DNA from: Thermotogaceae bacterium
Lineage (GTDB): Bacteria; Thermotogota; Thermotogae; MWEM01
Direction: 5' to 3'
Assembly: GCA_030445775.1 (NCBI GenBank)
Contig: JASUTC010000004.1
Location: 1-59,908 of the forward strand
Length of the DNA: 59,908 nucleotides
Shown here: positions 18,901 through 26,366 of the stretch, piece after piece
How positions within the stretch are numbered: the first letter of the stretch is position 1
Layout: every line of letters starts with the position of its first letter
Made by a program: the position numbers and the translations under genes
Notes under the pieces: model-generated
What the model was told of the DNA's origin: nothing
Databases searched by the model: none
The model's input: the letters and a program-made list of their open reading frames with translations, nothing else

Positions 18901-20103
18901 CTCATCCAACAGATACCAAACTTGTGTATTAATATTATCCAGCAGTACCCGTTGAGATTCTTCTGCTTGTTTGATTTTGTCAATATCAACTTGTACGCCA
19001 ACCGCTCGAGAGGGTTTGCCGTTTTCATCTATTTCAAAAGCTTTACCTTGGCTGGAAATCCATTTGTAATGACCATCTTTACATTTTAATCTAAATTCCA
19101 ATGAATATGGTTTGGCATTCTTTAAATACTCAAATAATATAGGGAAAATGCGCTTCTTATCTTCTGGATGCGCCAATTTCTTCCAAGTTTCAGTTTCCAT
19201 TGGTATCTCGCCAGGGTCATATCCCAACATTTTAAAATAACCCGGACTAAAGTACATTTTGTTGTTGGTCATATCCCAATCCCAAAAACCATGTTCCACA
19301 GCATCCATTGCAAGTTGGAGTCTCCTGTTTATCAATGCCATTTTTCTCTCTGATTCTCTTTTTTCCGTTACATCACGAACGATTCCGGCAATTTTCTTAT
19401 TGTTATCAGAAGTATCCAAAGTGAAAGTGCTAATCTCCACATATCTTTTCTCACCGGTTTTTGTTATAATCCTTACTTGGGAGATATCTTTTTCCCAAGC
19501 TCCTTCTCGCTTCATTTCTTCGATCTTGTCCAATGACTCAGGATGAATAAACTCCCAGGATTTTTTCCCGATGACTTCATCTCGGTCAAATCCATGAATC
19601 TCTAAAAAACTATCGTTCACATCTTCAATAATCCCATCAAAGGAACGTATATACATCCCATCTCGGGAATTTTGAAACAACTTTTGAAAACGCTCAACAT
19701 TTTTTGAAAGGTGTTGTTCAAATTGTTTTCTGCCTGTAATATCCATTACTATTCCAGCCGTCATCAGTGGCTGTCCATCTTCGGATCTATCAATAACACT
19801 TCCACGAATTAAAATCCAAATCCAATTTCCGTTTTTATGTTTCATTCTCATGTGACCTTCAGAGAATTTCTTCTCACCTGAAAAATGCATCTTTATCTCG
19901 TTTCTCCACATATTCAGATCATCGGGATGTGCTAACTCTTCCCATTCTTCAATTGAAGACAAGTTGATCTCCTTCAAATGATAACCGAGAATTTCTGCCC
20001 AATCTTCGCTTACTTCCACCTTGCCCGTTTTTACATCCCAAAGCCAAGTTCCCACATTTGAACCCTCAATAAACTTCTTATATTTTTCTGTTATTCCTTT
20101 CAT
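15940..20103 (-). CDS. Multi-PAS hybrid histidine kinase with two receiver domains and Hpt
   Basis: This 1387-residue protein has no membrane helix or signal peptide. In order it shows six PAS/PAC units (about 10-130, 140-255, 260-385, 388-505, 510-630 and 635-750) and a HisKA domain with His760 (SHEIRTPLNG). An HATPase follows (NLLGNAIKFT, DTGIGI, GGTGLGLAIS). Two receiver domains come next (VDDNEDS... and AEDNVTN...MDVRMPKLDG, starting near 993 and 1141), then a C-terminal Hpt with His1331 (FHSIKGQAANLS). It is therefore a complete internal phosphorelay sensing a cytosolic cue, possibly redox or a ligand. No response regulator gene lies beside it, so the output is unknown. It is transcribed alone. 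Confidence 0.95.
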   Translation of the reverse strand: MKGITEKYKKFIEGSNVGTWLWDVKTGKVEVSEDWAEILGYHLKEINLSSIEEWEELAHPDDLNMWRNEIKMHFSGEKKFSEGHMRMKHKNGNWIWILIRGSVIDRSEDGQPLMTAGIVMDITGRKQFEQHLSKNVERFQKLFQNSRDGMYIRSFDGIIEDVNDSFLEIHGFDRDEVIGKKSWEFIHPESLDKIEEMKREGAWEKDISQVRIITKTGEKRYVEISTFTLDTSDNNKKIAGIVRDVTEKRESERKMALINRRLQLAMDAVEHGFWDWDMTNNKMYFSPGYFKMLGYDPGEIPMETETWKKLAHPEDKKRIFPILFEYLKNAKPYSLEFRLKCKDGHYKWISSQGKAFEIDENGKPSRAVGVQVDIDKIKQAEESQRVLLDNINTQVWYLLDEYTYGAVNKAHAEFLGVSKEEIAFKSMNELLPKSVVMQCRKGNRKVFTEKVPVENEEWVPDSRGENRLLSVIKTPKLNDNGEVEYVVCSAIDITDKKKAEERLKTSEKNFNHFFQSMDDLIFVGTLDGKILYTNQAVSTKLGYSQEELSKLHILDVNQKDRREEAELIFAEMLRGERETCPLPLQKKNGELLPVETKVWFGKWNEKEVIYGISKDLSKQQAALDKFTKIFDSNPALMSVSSLKTKEILDVNRAFVDKLGYQKHEVLGKTSRELNYFVDPEKQKYLADTLLRTGRVREKEVKLKTKNGKILTGLISGEVIDNQYEKVYLSVMTDITKQKEAEEKAIEASRAKSEFLANMSHEIRTPLNGIIGFSELLQMSGLSDKQQEYMQAVKNSADSLMDIINDILDFSKIEAGKLELNPEKTDIIQLCEDIIDIVKFRAQDKALELLLDVKSNVPKYAYVDEVRLKQVLVNLLGNAIKFTESGQVELKVMKKDTNEEKTNITFMVEDTGIGIGEKNRERIFDAFSQEDISTTKKFGGTGLGLAISNRLLKMMDSQLQLESELGKGSTFYFTLSLRAEDEEERKTKLPEEIRNILIVDDNEDSRMILRENLESLGVNVNEAKNGFEGLEQLTQSQDFDLLIIDYHMPYMDGIEVVKTIREKFEMTSEELPVILLHSSSEGEEIRTACREYNIAANILKPIKMSQLIQIISRIKNPESSEHLQDNNHQKNTESSVKMVNGIKKILIAEDNVTNMLFAKTTVNQFLPQVEVIEAVNGEEAVRIAKEEPVDLIFMDVRMPKLDGYEATRAIRKFDQQTKIIALTAGVINGERERCVEAGMNDYLPKPVTIDSIKKVLFDHLVTSEEKGTRDLSSKENAVRFNKELLYKRLIGNEELINDALELFRTDIIEKIKLLEENNISDIEPEILINLFHSIKGQAANLSFEGLMMSAEVFERNAAEGRIDKIEKGLKDFIVTLNDTLEIINENLR

Positions 20104-21061
20104 AAGATATCACCTGTTTCAAAATTGGTTTTACTTTACCGTACCTGCACTTGATTAGTAAGATACTTTTTTGCTATTTAAGTCAAACTTCTCTCTTAAA
20201 ATATTTTAATCATACCACATGATGGTATAAGCAACTTTATATCTTAACAGATATGATACACTCATTTCACTACTATTTGATATACTTGATACCATATCCT
20301 ATCTTCTCGTTAATAAATATATCACTATAACTGTAACAACACTGTTATGGAATTTTAAAAACAAATTTTTGAGAATGTTCTGCAAAACTCCAATGGTAGT
20401 CCCACAACTCCAGCTCTTAGGAAGGAATATATAGTTTTTCAGCAGGACATAATATAATCAGATGTTCGGATTCTGGAAGAACTGAACTGATGTTTCATTT
20501 AAACGACTCCTTTATTTGAGAAAAAAACTGTCCGAAGATAGTCATATTCATTGGTTATTTGATTTTTCTGTTAGAAAAAAGAATTGAAATCGCAGATTTC
20601 AGGCCTAAAAAGTGAAATTCCTTAGCAAATGTACAATGACGCACAACTTGAGTTATGTAGAGAATATTATCGACTTTGAGCCGTTATGAATGTCAAAACA
20701 ATAAAAGAAAGATATCTTAAAAGATGCCGTTCATCAATATTGGAAAATGATGTTTTTCAAACAGGTGGATGATGAATACGCTGAACTCCAAAAACCACAA
20801 GAAGAATGGGTTGAAGAACAACGGGAACTCAGAGAATGGGATACAGAAGATAAGTAGAAATCCCTTCCTCTTTTCTGGACACCGCTTCTTACTGACTATT
20901 CCAGAGTCTCTTACTGGTGGCGGGGGGCTGCTTAATTCTGAGTGTCAAATTCAATTCGTCAATTGAGGGCTTGTTGATTCCCCCTCATAACCTGTAAAGG
21001 TACTTAAAATCATACTTAAAAATCAACTTCCTGTCATAACATAATAATTATAACATAAGAA
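20104..21061. other. Long gap with little coding signal
   Basis: Nearly 1 kb separates the kinase from the HicB-like gene. It is AT-rich and interrupted by stops in all frames, except for one short segment near 20686-20857 that reads like decayed protein (listed separately). No tRNA, repeat array, insertion sequence end or convincing structured RNA was seen. The first 150 bases presumably hold the kinase promoter. Confidence 0.6.
20686..20857 (+). pseudogene. Decayed short ORF, possibly antitoxin-like
   Basis: Bases 20686 onward read MNVKTIKERYLK. After an apparent one-base frame change near 20720 they continue as DAVHQYWKMMFFKQVDDEYAEL and QEEWVEEQRELREWDTEDK, then stop. The acidic tail with VDxEYAELQ...EEWxEEQxELxEWDT recalls the C-termini of some small antitoxins, but this is from memory only. 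No ribosome site is evident. It is best seen as a relic of a short gene next to the intact HicB/HicA-like pair. Confidence 0.35.
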
Positions 21062-21090
21062 TTGAGTGAAAATAAACCTTGTTGTATAAT
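21062..21090 (+). promoter_or_regulatory. Promoter of the HicB/HicA-like pair
   Basis: TTGAGT (21062-21067) and TATAAT (21085-21090) are spaced exactly 17 bases apart, with the expected start of RNA near 21097, about 26 bases before the first gene's ATG. Confidence 0.75.
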
Positions 21091-21122
21091 ATACTTGCCT
21101 GCAGAAAAAGGAGTTGATAATA

Positions 21123-21497
21123 ATGAGTGATATGAGACTTTATAGTGGAAAATACAGCTATACAGGAAAATATAAACAACAGGATGATGGCTCCAGTATA
21201 CTGGAAGTCACTGACTTTGAATATGATGGCAAGTATTTTCAACCCTCTGAACAATTGAAATTGAAAATAACTCAAAGAGATGAAGGAGGCGGATGGATTT
21301 CCATCAGCGATGAGTCAATCGGAGTTAATGAGGGTGGAAAAGACCTTGAAGAAGCCCTTGGAAACGCCTTCATGGATGCCGCATTGCAGTACGAAGAGTT
21401 AGTAAACGATGAAGAGCCTATGACCGAAAAGCTGAAAACCATAAAGGATAAAGTTAGTACATGGTTGGTGCATGCCATTGACAGCAAGGCTCAATAA
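21123..21497 (+). CDS. HicB-like putative antitoxin
   Basis: The 124-residue acidic protein contains ITQRDEGGGWISISDESIGVNEGG followed by DLEEALGNAFMDA. This fits the HicB pattern of a beta strand, a Gly turn and the helix starting after (T/D)LEEAL. It lacks an obvious DNA-binding helix-turn-helix. ATG 21123 is chosen because AAGGAG ends 9 bases upstream; an upstream TTG at 21114 is less likely. Its last 26 bases overlap the next gene, the arrangement expected of a coupled toxin-antitoxin pair, here with the antitoxin first. The assignment rests on pattern and context, not on a search. Confidence 0.55.
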   Translation: MSDMRLYSGKYSYTGKYKQQDDGSSILEVTDFEYDGKYFQPSEQLKLKITQRDEGGGWISISDESIGVNEGGKDLEEALGNAFMDAALQYEELVNDEEPMTEKLKTIKDKVSTWLVHAIDSKAQ

Positions 21498-21738
21498 GCA
21501 GATAAAGAAAGCCCTTAAGAAAAACGGGTTCAGAAAAATACCAACACATCACAATCGTTATCGATATTATACCTTGGCAGGAATAAAGTCTCCGGTGAAA
21601 ACCCACATTAGTCATGGTTCTAAGGATTATGGAGATGATTTGTTATCAAAAATGGCTGACCAGTTAAAACTCACAAAAAAAGAACTCCTCAGATTCATTG
21701 ATGGTGAGATGTCTCAGCAGGAGTATGAAGAATACTAA
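21472..21738 (+). CDS. HicA-like putative mRNA interferase toxin
   Basis: The 88-residue basic protein begins LNKQIKKALKKNGFRKIPTHHNRYRYYTLAGIK and continues KTHISHGSKDYGDDLLSKMADQL and MSQQEYEEY. The KKNGF...HHxxY...SHG order resembles the double-stranded-RNA-binding-like fold of HicA/YcfA toxins, whose His is catalytic, and especially the longer versions ending in LSxxEY. Family members cleave mRNA in cells deprived of the antitoxin. It overlaps the HicB-like gene by 26 bases and has a weak ribosome site of its own, so its translation probably depends on that of the upstream gene. Confidence 0.6.
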   Translation: MPLTARLNKQIKKALKKNGFRKIPTHHNRYRYYTLAGIKSPVKTHISHGSKDYGDDLLSKMADQLKLTKKELLRFIDGEMSQQEYEEY

Positions 21739-21796
21739 AAGATAAAGGAATTCTTTAACACATTCAATAAAAATCTCTGCCTAATAACATGTTTTC

Positions 21797-22357
21797 TTAA
21801 TCAAAATTTCTTTCTACTTCAGACTGTGTTTCTTTAAAGTTCTCTTCATAAGTCACACCTGAGTACCAGTCCATTCCGGTTCCTGCTGGAATATTTCGTC
21901 CGATTATTACATTTTCTTTTACACCAATGAGTTCATCAATAGCACATTTCAAAGCACTTTCAGTTAATACTTGAGCTGTCTGTTGAAAGGATGCTGGACT
22001 TAGCCAGCCTTCTCTTTTCAGAGATGCTTTTGTGATTCTCAGGAGCTTCCTTCTATACTTTACTGGAGTTTTCAAATTGATCTGATATACCAGTTTTTCA
22101 TCAATATTCTCGCTAAATACTTCCACATCTTTAATCCCTGCATCAATGAATTCTTTCAAATTTTTAGTTGTGATTTCTTCACCTTGTTTAGCTATTTCGT
22201 CTTTAATTCCATTTCTTTTTACCAATACATGCTTTAGTAAGCGCTTTTTAAGGGCTTTCTTACGGTTTTCGTTCACTTTGGCATTATTTTTCAGCAAGTA
22301 TCTCAATTTGCGAGTGCGATGTGGTTCAGTATTCACTTGACAAAAGCAGAAAATCAA
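21797..22357 (-). CDS. Internally deleted RpoC-derived ORF (RNA polymerase beta' C-terminus)
   Basis: The last 80 residues are unmistakably the beta' C-terminal end: [29 protein letters not shown] and [17 protein letters not shown]. Before them lies [26 protein letters not shown], which resembles the RpoC segment that normally sits several hundred residues earlier. The whole catalytic and trigger-loop region is absent, and the usual Gly in LLGITKASL is Arg. The frame is still open for about 186 codons. A good ribosome site (GAGGTG) points to ATG 22367, which is out of frame and stops after 13 codons. The in-frame starts are only TTG 22357 or GTG 22336. It may be a relic or a mini-protein competing for polymerase assembly. 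Expression is unknown. Confidence 0.72.
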   Translation of the reverse strand: MIFCFCQVNTEPHRTRKLRYLLKNNAKVNENRKKALKKRLLKHVLVKRNGIKDEIAKQGEEITTKNLKEFIDAGIKDVEVFSENIDEKLVYQINLKTPVKYRRKLLRITKASLKREGWLSPASFQQTAQVLTESALKCAIDELIGVKENVIIGRNIPAGTGMDWYSGVTYEENFKETQSEVERNFD

Positions 22358-22407
22358 GCAAATTCATTTTTTCACCTCACGATTTTATAATTTCTCGTTT
22401 CTTAATC

Positions 22408-22443
22408 ATTATAAAATCCAGAGACCCGTTTAAATTCTGGATT
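22408..22443 (-). promoter_or_regulatory. Promoter-like -10 with adjacent dyad before the RpoC-derived ORF
   Basis: On the minus strand a TATAAT (22413-22408) is immediately preceded by an inverted repeat, AATCCAGA (22415-22422) and TCTGGATT (22436-22443), covering the -35 region. Such a layout fits a regulated promoter, with the -35 box poor and a regulator site overlapping it. The stretch 22444-22560 shows nothing else that I can support. Confidence 0.4.
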
Positions 22444-22560
22444 ACGGGTATGATTCTGCGGCGAAAAACTTCAGAAAAATTCTAATAGAAGAATCTAAAA
22501 AAATTTTTTCGGAAACATCGAATTATGATTGACAAATTTGAAAGTTGAGTTAGCAGCAAT

Positions 22561-22590
22561 AAAAAAAGAGAGAGCTTTTTCAGCCCTCCC
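22561..22590 (-). terminator. Probable terminator of the tRNA transcript
   Basis: Read on the minus strand, GGGAGGGC and GCTCTCTC form an imperfect stem (6 of 8 pairs) around a short loop, followed by seven T. It lies about 90 bases downstream of the last tRNA. Confidence 0.45.
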
Positions 22591-22680
22591 TTTTAATTGA
22601 AGTCTTATGATTGGTATCTGTCGGTTTGCTACATCTTAAATAAACTACCGAGTCATACCATCGATAAAGTAACTTAAGAG

Positions 22681-22757
22681 TGGTGGCGGCGGTCAGATTT
22701 GAACTGACGACTCTGCGGGTATGAACCGCATGCTCTAGCCAACTGAGCTACACCGCC
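22681..22757 (-). tRNA. trnM: tRNA-Met (CAU), elongator
   Basis: A full cloverleaf can be folded: acceptor GGCGGTG with CGCCGCC, D arm GCTC...GAGC, anticodon stem TGCGG/CCGCA with loop TTCATAC, T arm GTCAG/CTGAC with loop TTCAAAT, and encoded CCA. The CAU anticodon with a paired G1-C72 rules out the initiator. The loop context CGGTTCATACCCG is usual for elongator Met; a lysidine-modified Ile2 tRNA is the alternative. It is the last of three tRNAs in one transcript. Confidence 0.93.
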
Positions 22758-22772
22758 AAATTGATAAAAAAA

Positions 22773-22849
<77 letters not shown>

Positions 22850-22893
22850 ACGAATAATGTTGCTATTTATAATCGGGTATTGTATGTATCTCA

Positions 22894-22981
22894 TGGTGCC
22901 GAGGGTGGGAATCGAACCCACACGATACATAGTATCAACGGATTTTAAGTCCGTAGCGTCTGCCAATTCCGCCACCCCGGC
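22894..22981 (-). tRNA. trnL: tRNA-Leu (UAA)
   Basis: An 88-base class II tRNA with acceptor GCCGGGG/CCCTCGGC-type pairing, anticodon stem CGGA/TCCG with loop CTTAAAA (anticodon TAA), a long variable arm (TTGATACTATGTATCG), T arm GTGGG/CCCAC and encoded CCA. It is the first gene of the tRNA transcript. Confidence 0.95.
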
Positions 22982-22994
22982 TTTTCCGTTTGGT

Positions 22995-23023
22995 ACTATA
23001 TCATAAACAACGGCTCTTGTCAA
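22995..23023 (-). promoter_or_regulatory. Near-consensus promoter of the tRNA operon
   Basis: On the minus strand TTGACA (23023-23018) and TATAGT (23000-22995) are separated by exactly 17 bases. The -35 is perfect. Transcription would start a few bases before tRNA-Leu, as expected for strong stable-RNA promoters. Confidence 0.9.
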
Positions 23024-23283
23024 TAGGAAACACTGTTTTTAAATTAAATCTTTAATAAGATATGATTTCCCTTAGATAATCGGCAAGTATTTGGCCTTCA
23101 GGATGAAGTCTTAGAAAGATATGTATGAATATTATTGATTTTTGCTATTTATTACTGATAATAATGAATTAAAGCCCATATTCTTCGGTATTTGCCTTTT
23201 TTCTAAAAATATGATACAATTATAATTGACTAATAATGAAAAAAAGATTATAAATAATAAAATTTAAAGGAGCGTGTTTTATC

Positions 23284-24129
23284 TTGGAGATCAAAATCTT
23301 TTATCATGACATGGAATTTGAAAAAAAAGAATATGTGAATTTTTTACACAAACATTTGGGTAAGTATGGCGATGACAAAGAATTAATCGAACAATCTATT
23401 GAATATGCATTGGATAGTGAAGAGGGTAAAGGCGGTTTTGTCGTTGGTGGTTATATTGACGATCAACTCGTTGGTTGTGTTGTCATCAATGATACGGCTA
23501 TGAAAGGCTATATTGCCCAACATATGCTGGTTTATATTGCAGTCCACAAGGATTATCGTGGAAAAGGTTTAGGAAGAAAACTTCTGGATAAAGTAGTTGA
23601 GCTTTGTAGCGGGAATATTGCCTTGCATGTTGAATATGATAACCCTGCCAGATTTTTGTATAGAAGATTGGGTTTCAAATCTAAATATGCCGAAATGCGC
23701 TACGAACAAAAAGGTGAGCGAGCAAGACAAAAAGAGATGGAAGCTAGGATTATTAAGAAGTATAAGAAGAATCCCGAACTCGTTATGGAAACACTTGATT
23801 GGCTGGATACACTTGATTTTGATGATATTGATACCCTTGAAGAAGGTTTTAAGGAATATCTTAACAAGCTCGTGTTATGGGCAACAGATTGGGAAGCAAT
23901 ATTTGAAGACAGGGACAATAAATTAACCAAGTTTGCAACAGCCTTTGACAATCTGATTAATCTTCCCTATGAGCAGCAAGTCCTTTTGAATAGAATTGAA
24001 AAAGAATTTTATCAGGCAATTGAAAGGGTAGTAGAAAGTAACGATTGGGATTTTGCATGGGAAGAATTTTTAATCCTGATGGAAGCAGCCAAATGTGTGA
24101 AGAAGAAAATTAAAAAAGGGGATATTTAG
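23284..24129 (+). CDS. GNAT acetyltransferase with extra C-terminal helical domain
   Basis: The first 145 of 281 residues form a GNAT domain with the acetyl-CoA loop (AVHKDYRGKGLGRKLLDKVVEL) and the typical end NPARFLYRRLGFKSK. The remaining 135 residues are acidic and helical (WLDTLDFDDIDTLEEGFKEYL...), with no recognised family; they might bind the acceptor or a partner. Such enzymes acetylate amines on small molecules or proteins; the acceptor is unknown. The start is TTG 23284, supported by AAAGGAG 11 bases upstream. A strong terminator follows, so the gene is transcribed alone. Confidence 0.87.
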   Translation: MEIKIFYHDMEFEKKEYVNFLHKHLGKYGDDKELIEQSIEYALDSEEGKGGFVVGGYIDDQLVGCVVINDTAMKGYIAQHMLVYIAVHKDYRGKGLGRKLLDKVVELCSGNIALHVEYDNPARFLYRRLGFKSKYAEMRYEQKGERARQKEMEARIIKKYKKNPELVMETLDWLDTLDFDDIDTLEEGFKEYLNKLVLWATDWEAIFEDRDNKLTKFATAFDNLINLPYEQQVLLNRIEKEFYQAIERVVESNDWDFAWEEFLILMEAAKCVKKKIKKGDI

Positions 24130-24146
24130 AAGAAGTTTATGAATTG

Positions 24147-24174
24147 ATGGGCGACTTTTGAGTCGCCCATTTTT
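24147..24174 (+). terminator. Rho-independent terminator
   Basis: ATGGGCGACT pairs with AGTCGCCCAT around a 4-base loop, followed by TTTT. It ends the acetyltransferase transcript just before the convergent gene's stop. Confidence 0.9.
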
Positions 24175-24182
24175 AAGTGCTT

Positions 24183-24755
24183 TTACTTCAAAGGTAAACA
24201 AACTATCTGTTTTACTGCTGAATGAAACAACTCTCCGGCATGAACACTTTTAATAACTATGGCAGTATCTAACCCTCTTCCTGTTCCGGCTGCTGAGACG
24301 ATATCTTCATATATTGGGATCAATCCGGCATCTGCAGCCATAATCATATCCTCGAATATCACTTTTGTTCCTTGGGAAAAGATACGAAGAGTGTCTGCAA
24401 TCATCCTGTGGGGATACATCCCTCCATATTTTGCAGAAAAACTTTTCTCAATTCCCGTAAAGGCGTGTGTAGCAAAAAAAACAGAGGCGTTTTTTGTCTC
24501 CTGTAAGCGTTTTATCGTTTTGGTATCCATTTCGTTTTTACCCGGTTCTTTAAACCCGTATGAGTGGCCAATGACAACTAAATTGATTTCATCATCTATC
24601 ATGTCTAGTGCCATTTCTGCTGAATATCCGGTTGTTGAAGAGATTAATAACGTTTTGCTTTCAATTTTTTTTGCGGCTTGGATAGATAATTCAAGGGTTT
24701 CTTTAGTATTTTCCTTGCCTGGGGTTTCAAAATAAACGGTCTTTGCTTCGATCAT
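24183..24755 (-). CDS. Pyruvate kinase C-terminal-like (PK_C) domain protein
   Basis: The 190-residue protein consists only of the allosteric-domain fold of pyruvate kinase: NTKETLELSIQAAKKIESKTLLISSTTGYSAEMAL, then LVVIGHSYGFKEPG and IIKSVHAGELFHSAVKQIVCLP-type ends. No catalytic TIM barrel is present. Stand-alone PK_C proteins are common in anaerobes and archaea and have no settled function; they may bind a phosphorylated metabolite. It has a good ribosome site (AGGAG) and lies downstream of the osmoprotectant-binding protein gene in the same direction. Confidence 0.83.
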   Translation of the reverse strand: MIEAKTVYFETPGKENTKETLELSIQAAKKIESKTLLISSTTGYSAEMALDMIDDEINLVVIGHSYGFKEPGKNEMDTKTIKRLQETKNASVFFATHAFTGIEKSFSAKYGGMYPHRMIADTLRIFSQGTKVIFEDMIMAADAGLIPIYEDIVSAAGTGRGLDTAIVIKSVHAGELFHSAVKQIVCLPLK

Positions 24756-24772
24756 TTTCTCACACTCCTACA

Positions 24773-25660
24773 TTAATGGATTAAACCTAGTGTTTTCAAA
24801 TAATCTCTTGCAATATTTTCCGGTTCTGCTTCGCCGATGTCCACCAGGAAATTCAAACGCCGAATGATCTGAGGATTCAAGTATTTGTTTAACGGCCTTA
24901 GAATTTCCTGAATATCGGGATATTTATTGTGAATCTCTTCTCTGACACAAACTGCCGGATTATAAATCGGGAAAAAGGTTTTGTTGTCCTGAAGGACTTT
25001 CAGGTTATATTTATCCAATTTCCCGTCTGTTGAAAAAACCATGGCCACATCGATATTGCCTCTTGATAGTGCTTCATAGGTGACACCGATTTCCATGGTT
25101 TTGACGTTCTTTTTACTGATGACCATACCGTAATGCTCGGCCATGGCAAAAAAACCATCCGGTCTTTCAAAGAAATCAAAATTAACGCCAAAGATCAACT
25201 TGTTACTCTGATTAATATAATCAGCAAGATCACTTAAGGTTTCTAAATTGTTTTCTCTTGCAAATTCTGCTTTGATCGCTAATCCATAGGTATTATTAAA
25301 GTCGATGGCATCGTACCAAACAATCCCATTTTCCAAAAGGTCTTTTTCTCTGACCTTTTCAAGCAACAGAACAGGGTCATCGATGATGTCCTGTTGTTTT
25401 AAATACGCCATCCAGGCTGTTCCGGTGTATTCAACGTATAAATCAATTTGATCGTTCACCAAGGCACTTCGGATGATAAAAGAACTCATACCATCTTTAT
25501 AATCTACTTGATACCCGGCATTTTCCAATAATTCCACAACCATGCTTCCCAATATGTAGCCTTCGGTAAAACTTTTTGATGCCACTCTGATCTTTTCTGC
25601 ACTGATGGTCGTTAATGAAAATAAAGCGATCAGAATGGTGGTGATTATCGTTTTTTTCAT
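24773..25660 (-). CDS. Osmoprotectant (glycine betaine/choline type) ABC substrate-binding protein
   Basis: After a signal peptide (TIITTILIALFSLTTISA) without a lipobox Cys, the 295-residue protein matches the OpuAC/QAT family: IRVASKSFTEGYILGSMVVELLENAGY near the start, LYVEYTGTAW, YGLAIKAEFARENNL and VVQ-like lobes with DVAMVFSTDGKL. It would capture a quaternary amine in the periplasm. No permease or ATPase gene lies beside it, so either partners are elsewhere or it serves as an orphan sensor or scavenger. The ATG follows AAAAGGAG. Confidence 0.87.
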   Translation of the reverse strand: MKKTIITTILIALFSLTTISAEKIRVASKSFTEGYILGSMVVELLENAGYQVDYKDGMSSFIIRSALVNDQIDLYVEYTGTAWMAYLKQQDIIDDPVLLLEKVREKDLLENGIVWYDAIDFNNTYGLAIKAEFARENNLETLSDLADYINQSNKLIFGVNFDFFERPDGFFAMAEHYGMVISKKNVKTMEIGVTYEALSRGNIDVAMVFSTDGKLDKYNLKVLQDNKTFFPIYNPAVCVREEIHNKYPDIQEILRPLNKYLNPQIIRRLNFLVDIGEAEPENIARDYLKTLGLIH

Positions 25661-25684
25661 GAAAATCTCCTTTTCAAGAGTTTA

Positions 25685-26341
25685 TTAGAAATACTTGCTG
25701 CTGGAAAAATCTGTTATTTCCGAAAAGGGGATGTTAAAAACCAGAGGACCATAAACATACGGTGTATAAGCGTATTCTTGAAAAACGATGATTAGTGATT
25801 CGTCCTGCAGGTAAAACTCAGCGCTGTCATCCAGACCTTTAAAGTCAGTGAACTCAAAAATCGGGATGTCTTTTTCCTTAACGGTTTCAAGCATAAAACC
25901 GTTAATCACTGAAAGGAAGGTCTCACTCACTGTGAACAGCTCGTTTAAGCGGAGTTTTTTACCCGTTTCAAGATCAAACACAAAGCCAAGATACAAATGG
26001 GATCCATGGGCAGACCTGTAAGTGTAAAGGTACTGATCCATTTTAAAGCTGATCATTCTTTGGTTTTCAAAGGTTTTTGTTGCCTGGGAATAATAATCCG
26101 TCACATCCCAATGACTGAAATCGGTTTCCACATCGACAGAATTCGTTGTTAATAAACTGAATGATTCAGAATATAACGTTTTGTTGATGGTGTTAAAGGC
26201 TTCATTTTCCTCCAATAGAGAAAAGGTTGGTAATTGAATCTTCATGGTTCTTTCTGTCAGTTCTTCTGTTTGGCCGGAAAAAACAGTACCCAATAACAAC
26301 ATGCCAAACAAAAGCATTATTGTAACTTGTTTTTTGTTCAT
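25685..26341 (-). CDS. Secreted DUF3298 (RsiV-like) domain protein
   Basis: The 218-residue product has a signal peptide (VTIMLLFGMLLLGTVFS). The C-terminal half shows GSHLYLGFVFDLETGKKLRLNELFT...FEFTDFKGLDDSAEFYLQDESLIIVFQEYAYTPY-type order; the closing block (FYLQDESLIIVFQEY...YVYGPLVFNIPFSEI) is diagnostic of DUF3298. Homologous domains occur in the anti-sigma factor RsiV, which binds lysozyme, and in DUF4163 proteins. No sigma factor is encoded nearby, so a sensory role is only a possibility. Confidence 0.8.
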   Translation of the reverse strand: MNKKQVTIMLLFGMLLLGTVFSGQTEELTERTMKIQLPTFSLLEENEAFNTINKTLYSESFSLLTTNSVDVETDFSHWDVTDYYSQATKTFENQRMISFKMDQYLYTYRSAHGSHLYLGFVFDLETGKKLRLNELFTVSETFLSVINGFMLETVKEKDIPIFEFTDFKGLDDSAEFYLQDESLIIVFQEYAYTPYVYGPLVFNIPFSEITDFSSSKYF

Positions 26342-26366
26342 AAAATCCCCCTTTTTGTACTGTATT

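Noticed and set aside
20769-20966. 65-codon plus-strand frame
   Set aside because: It overlaps the better-supported decayed frame and reads as low-complexity chance sequence.
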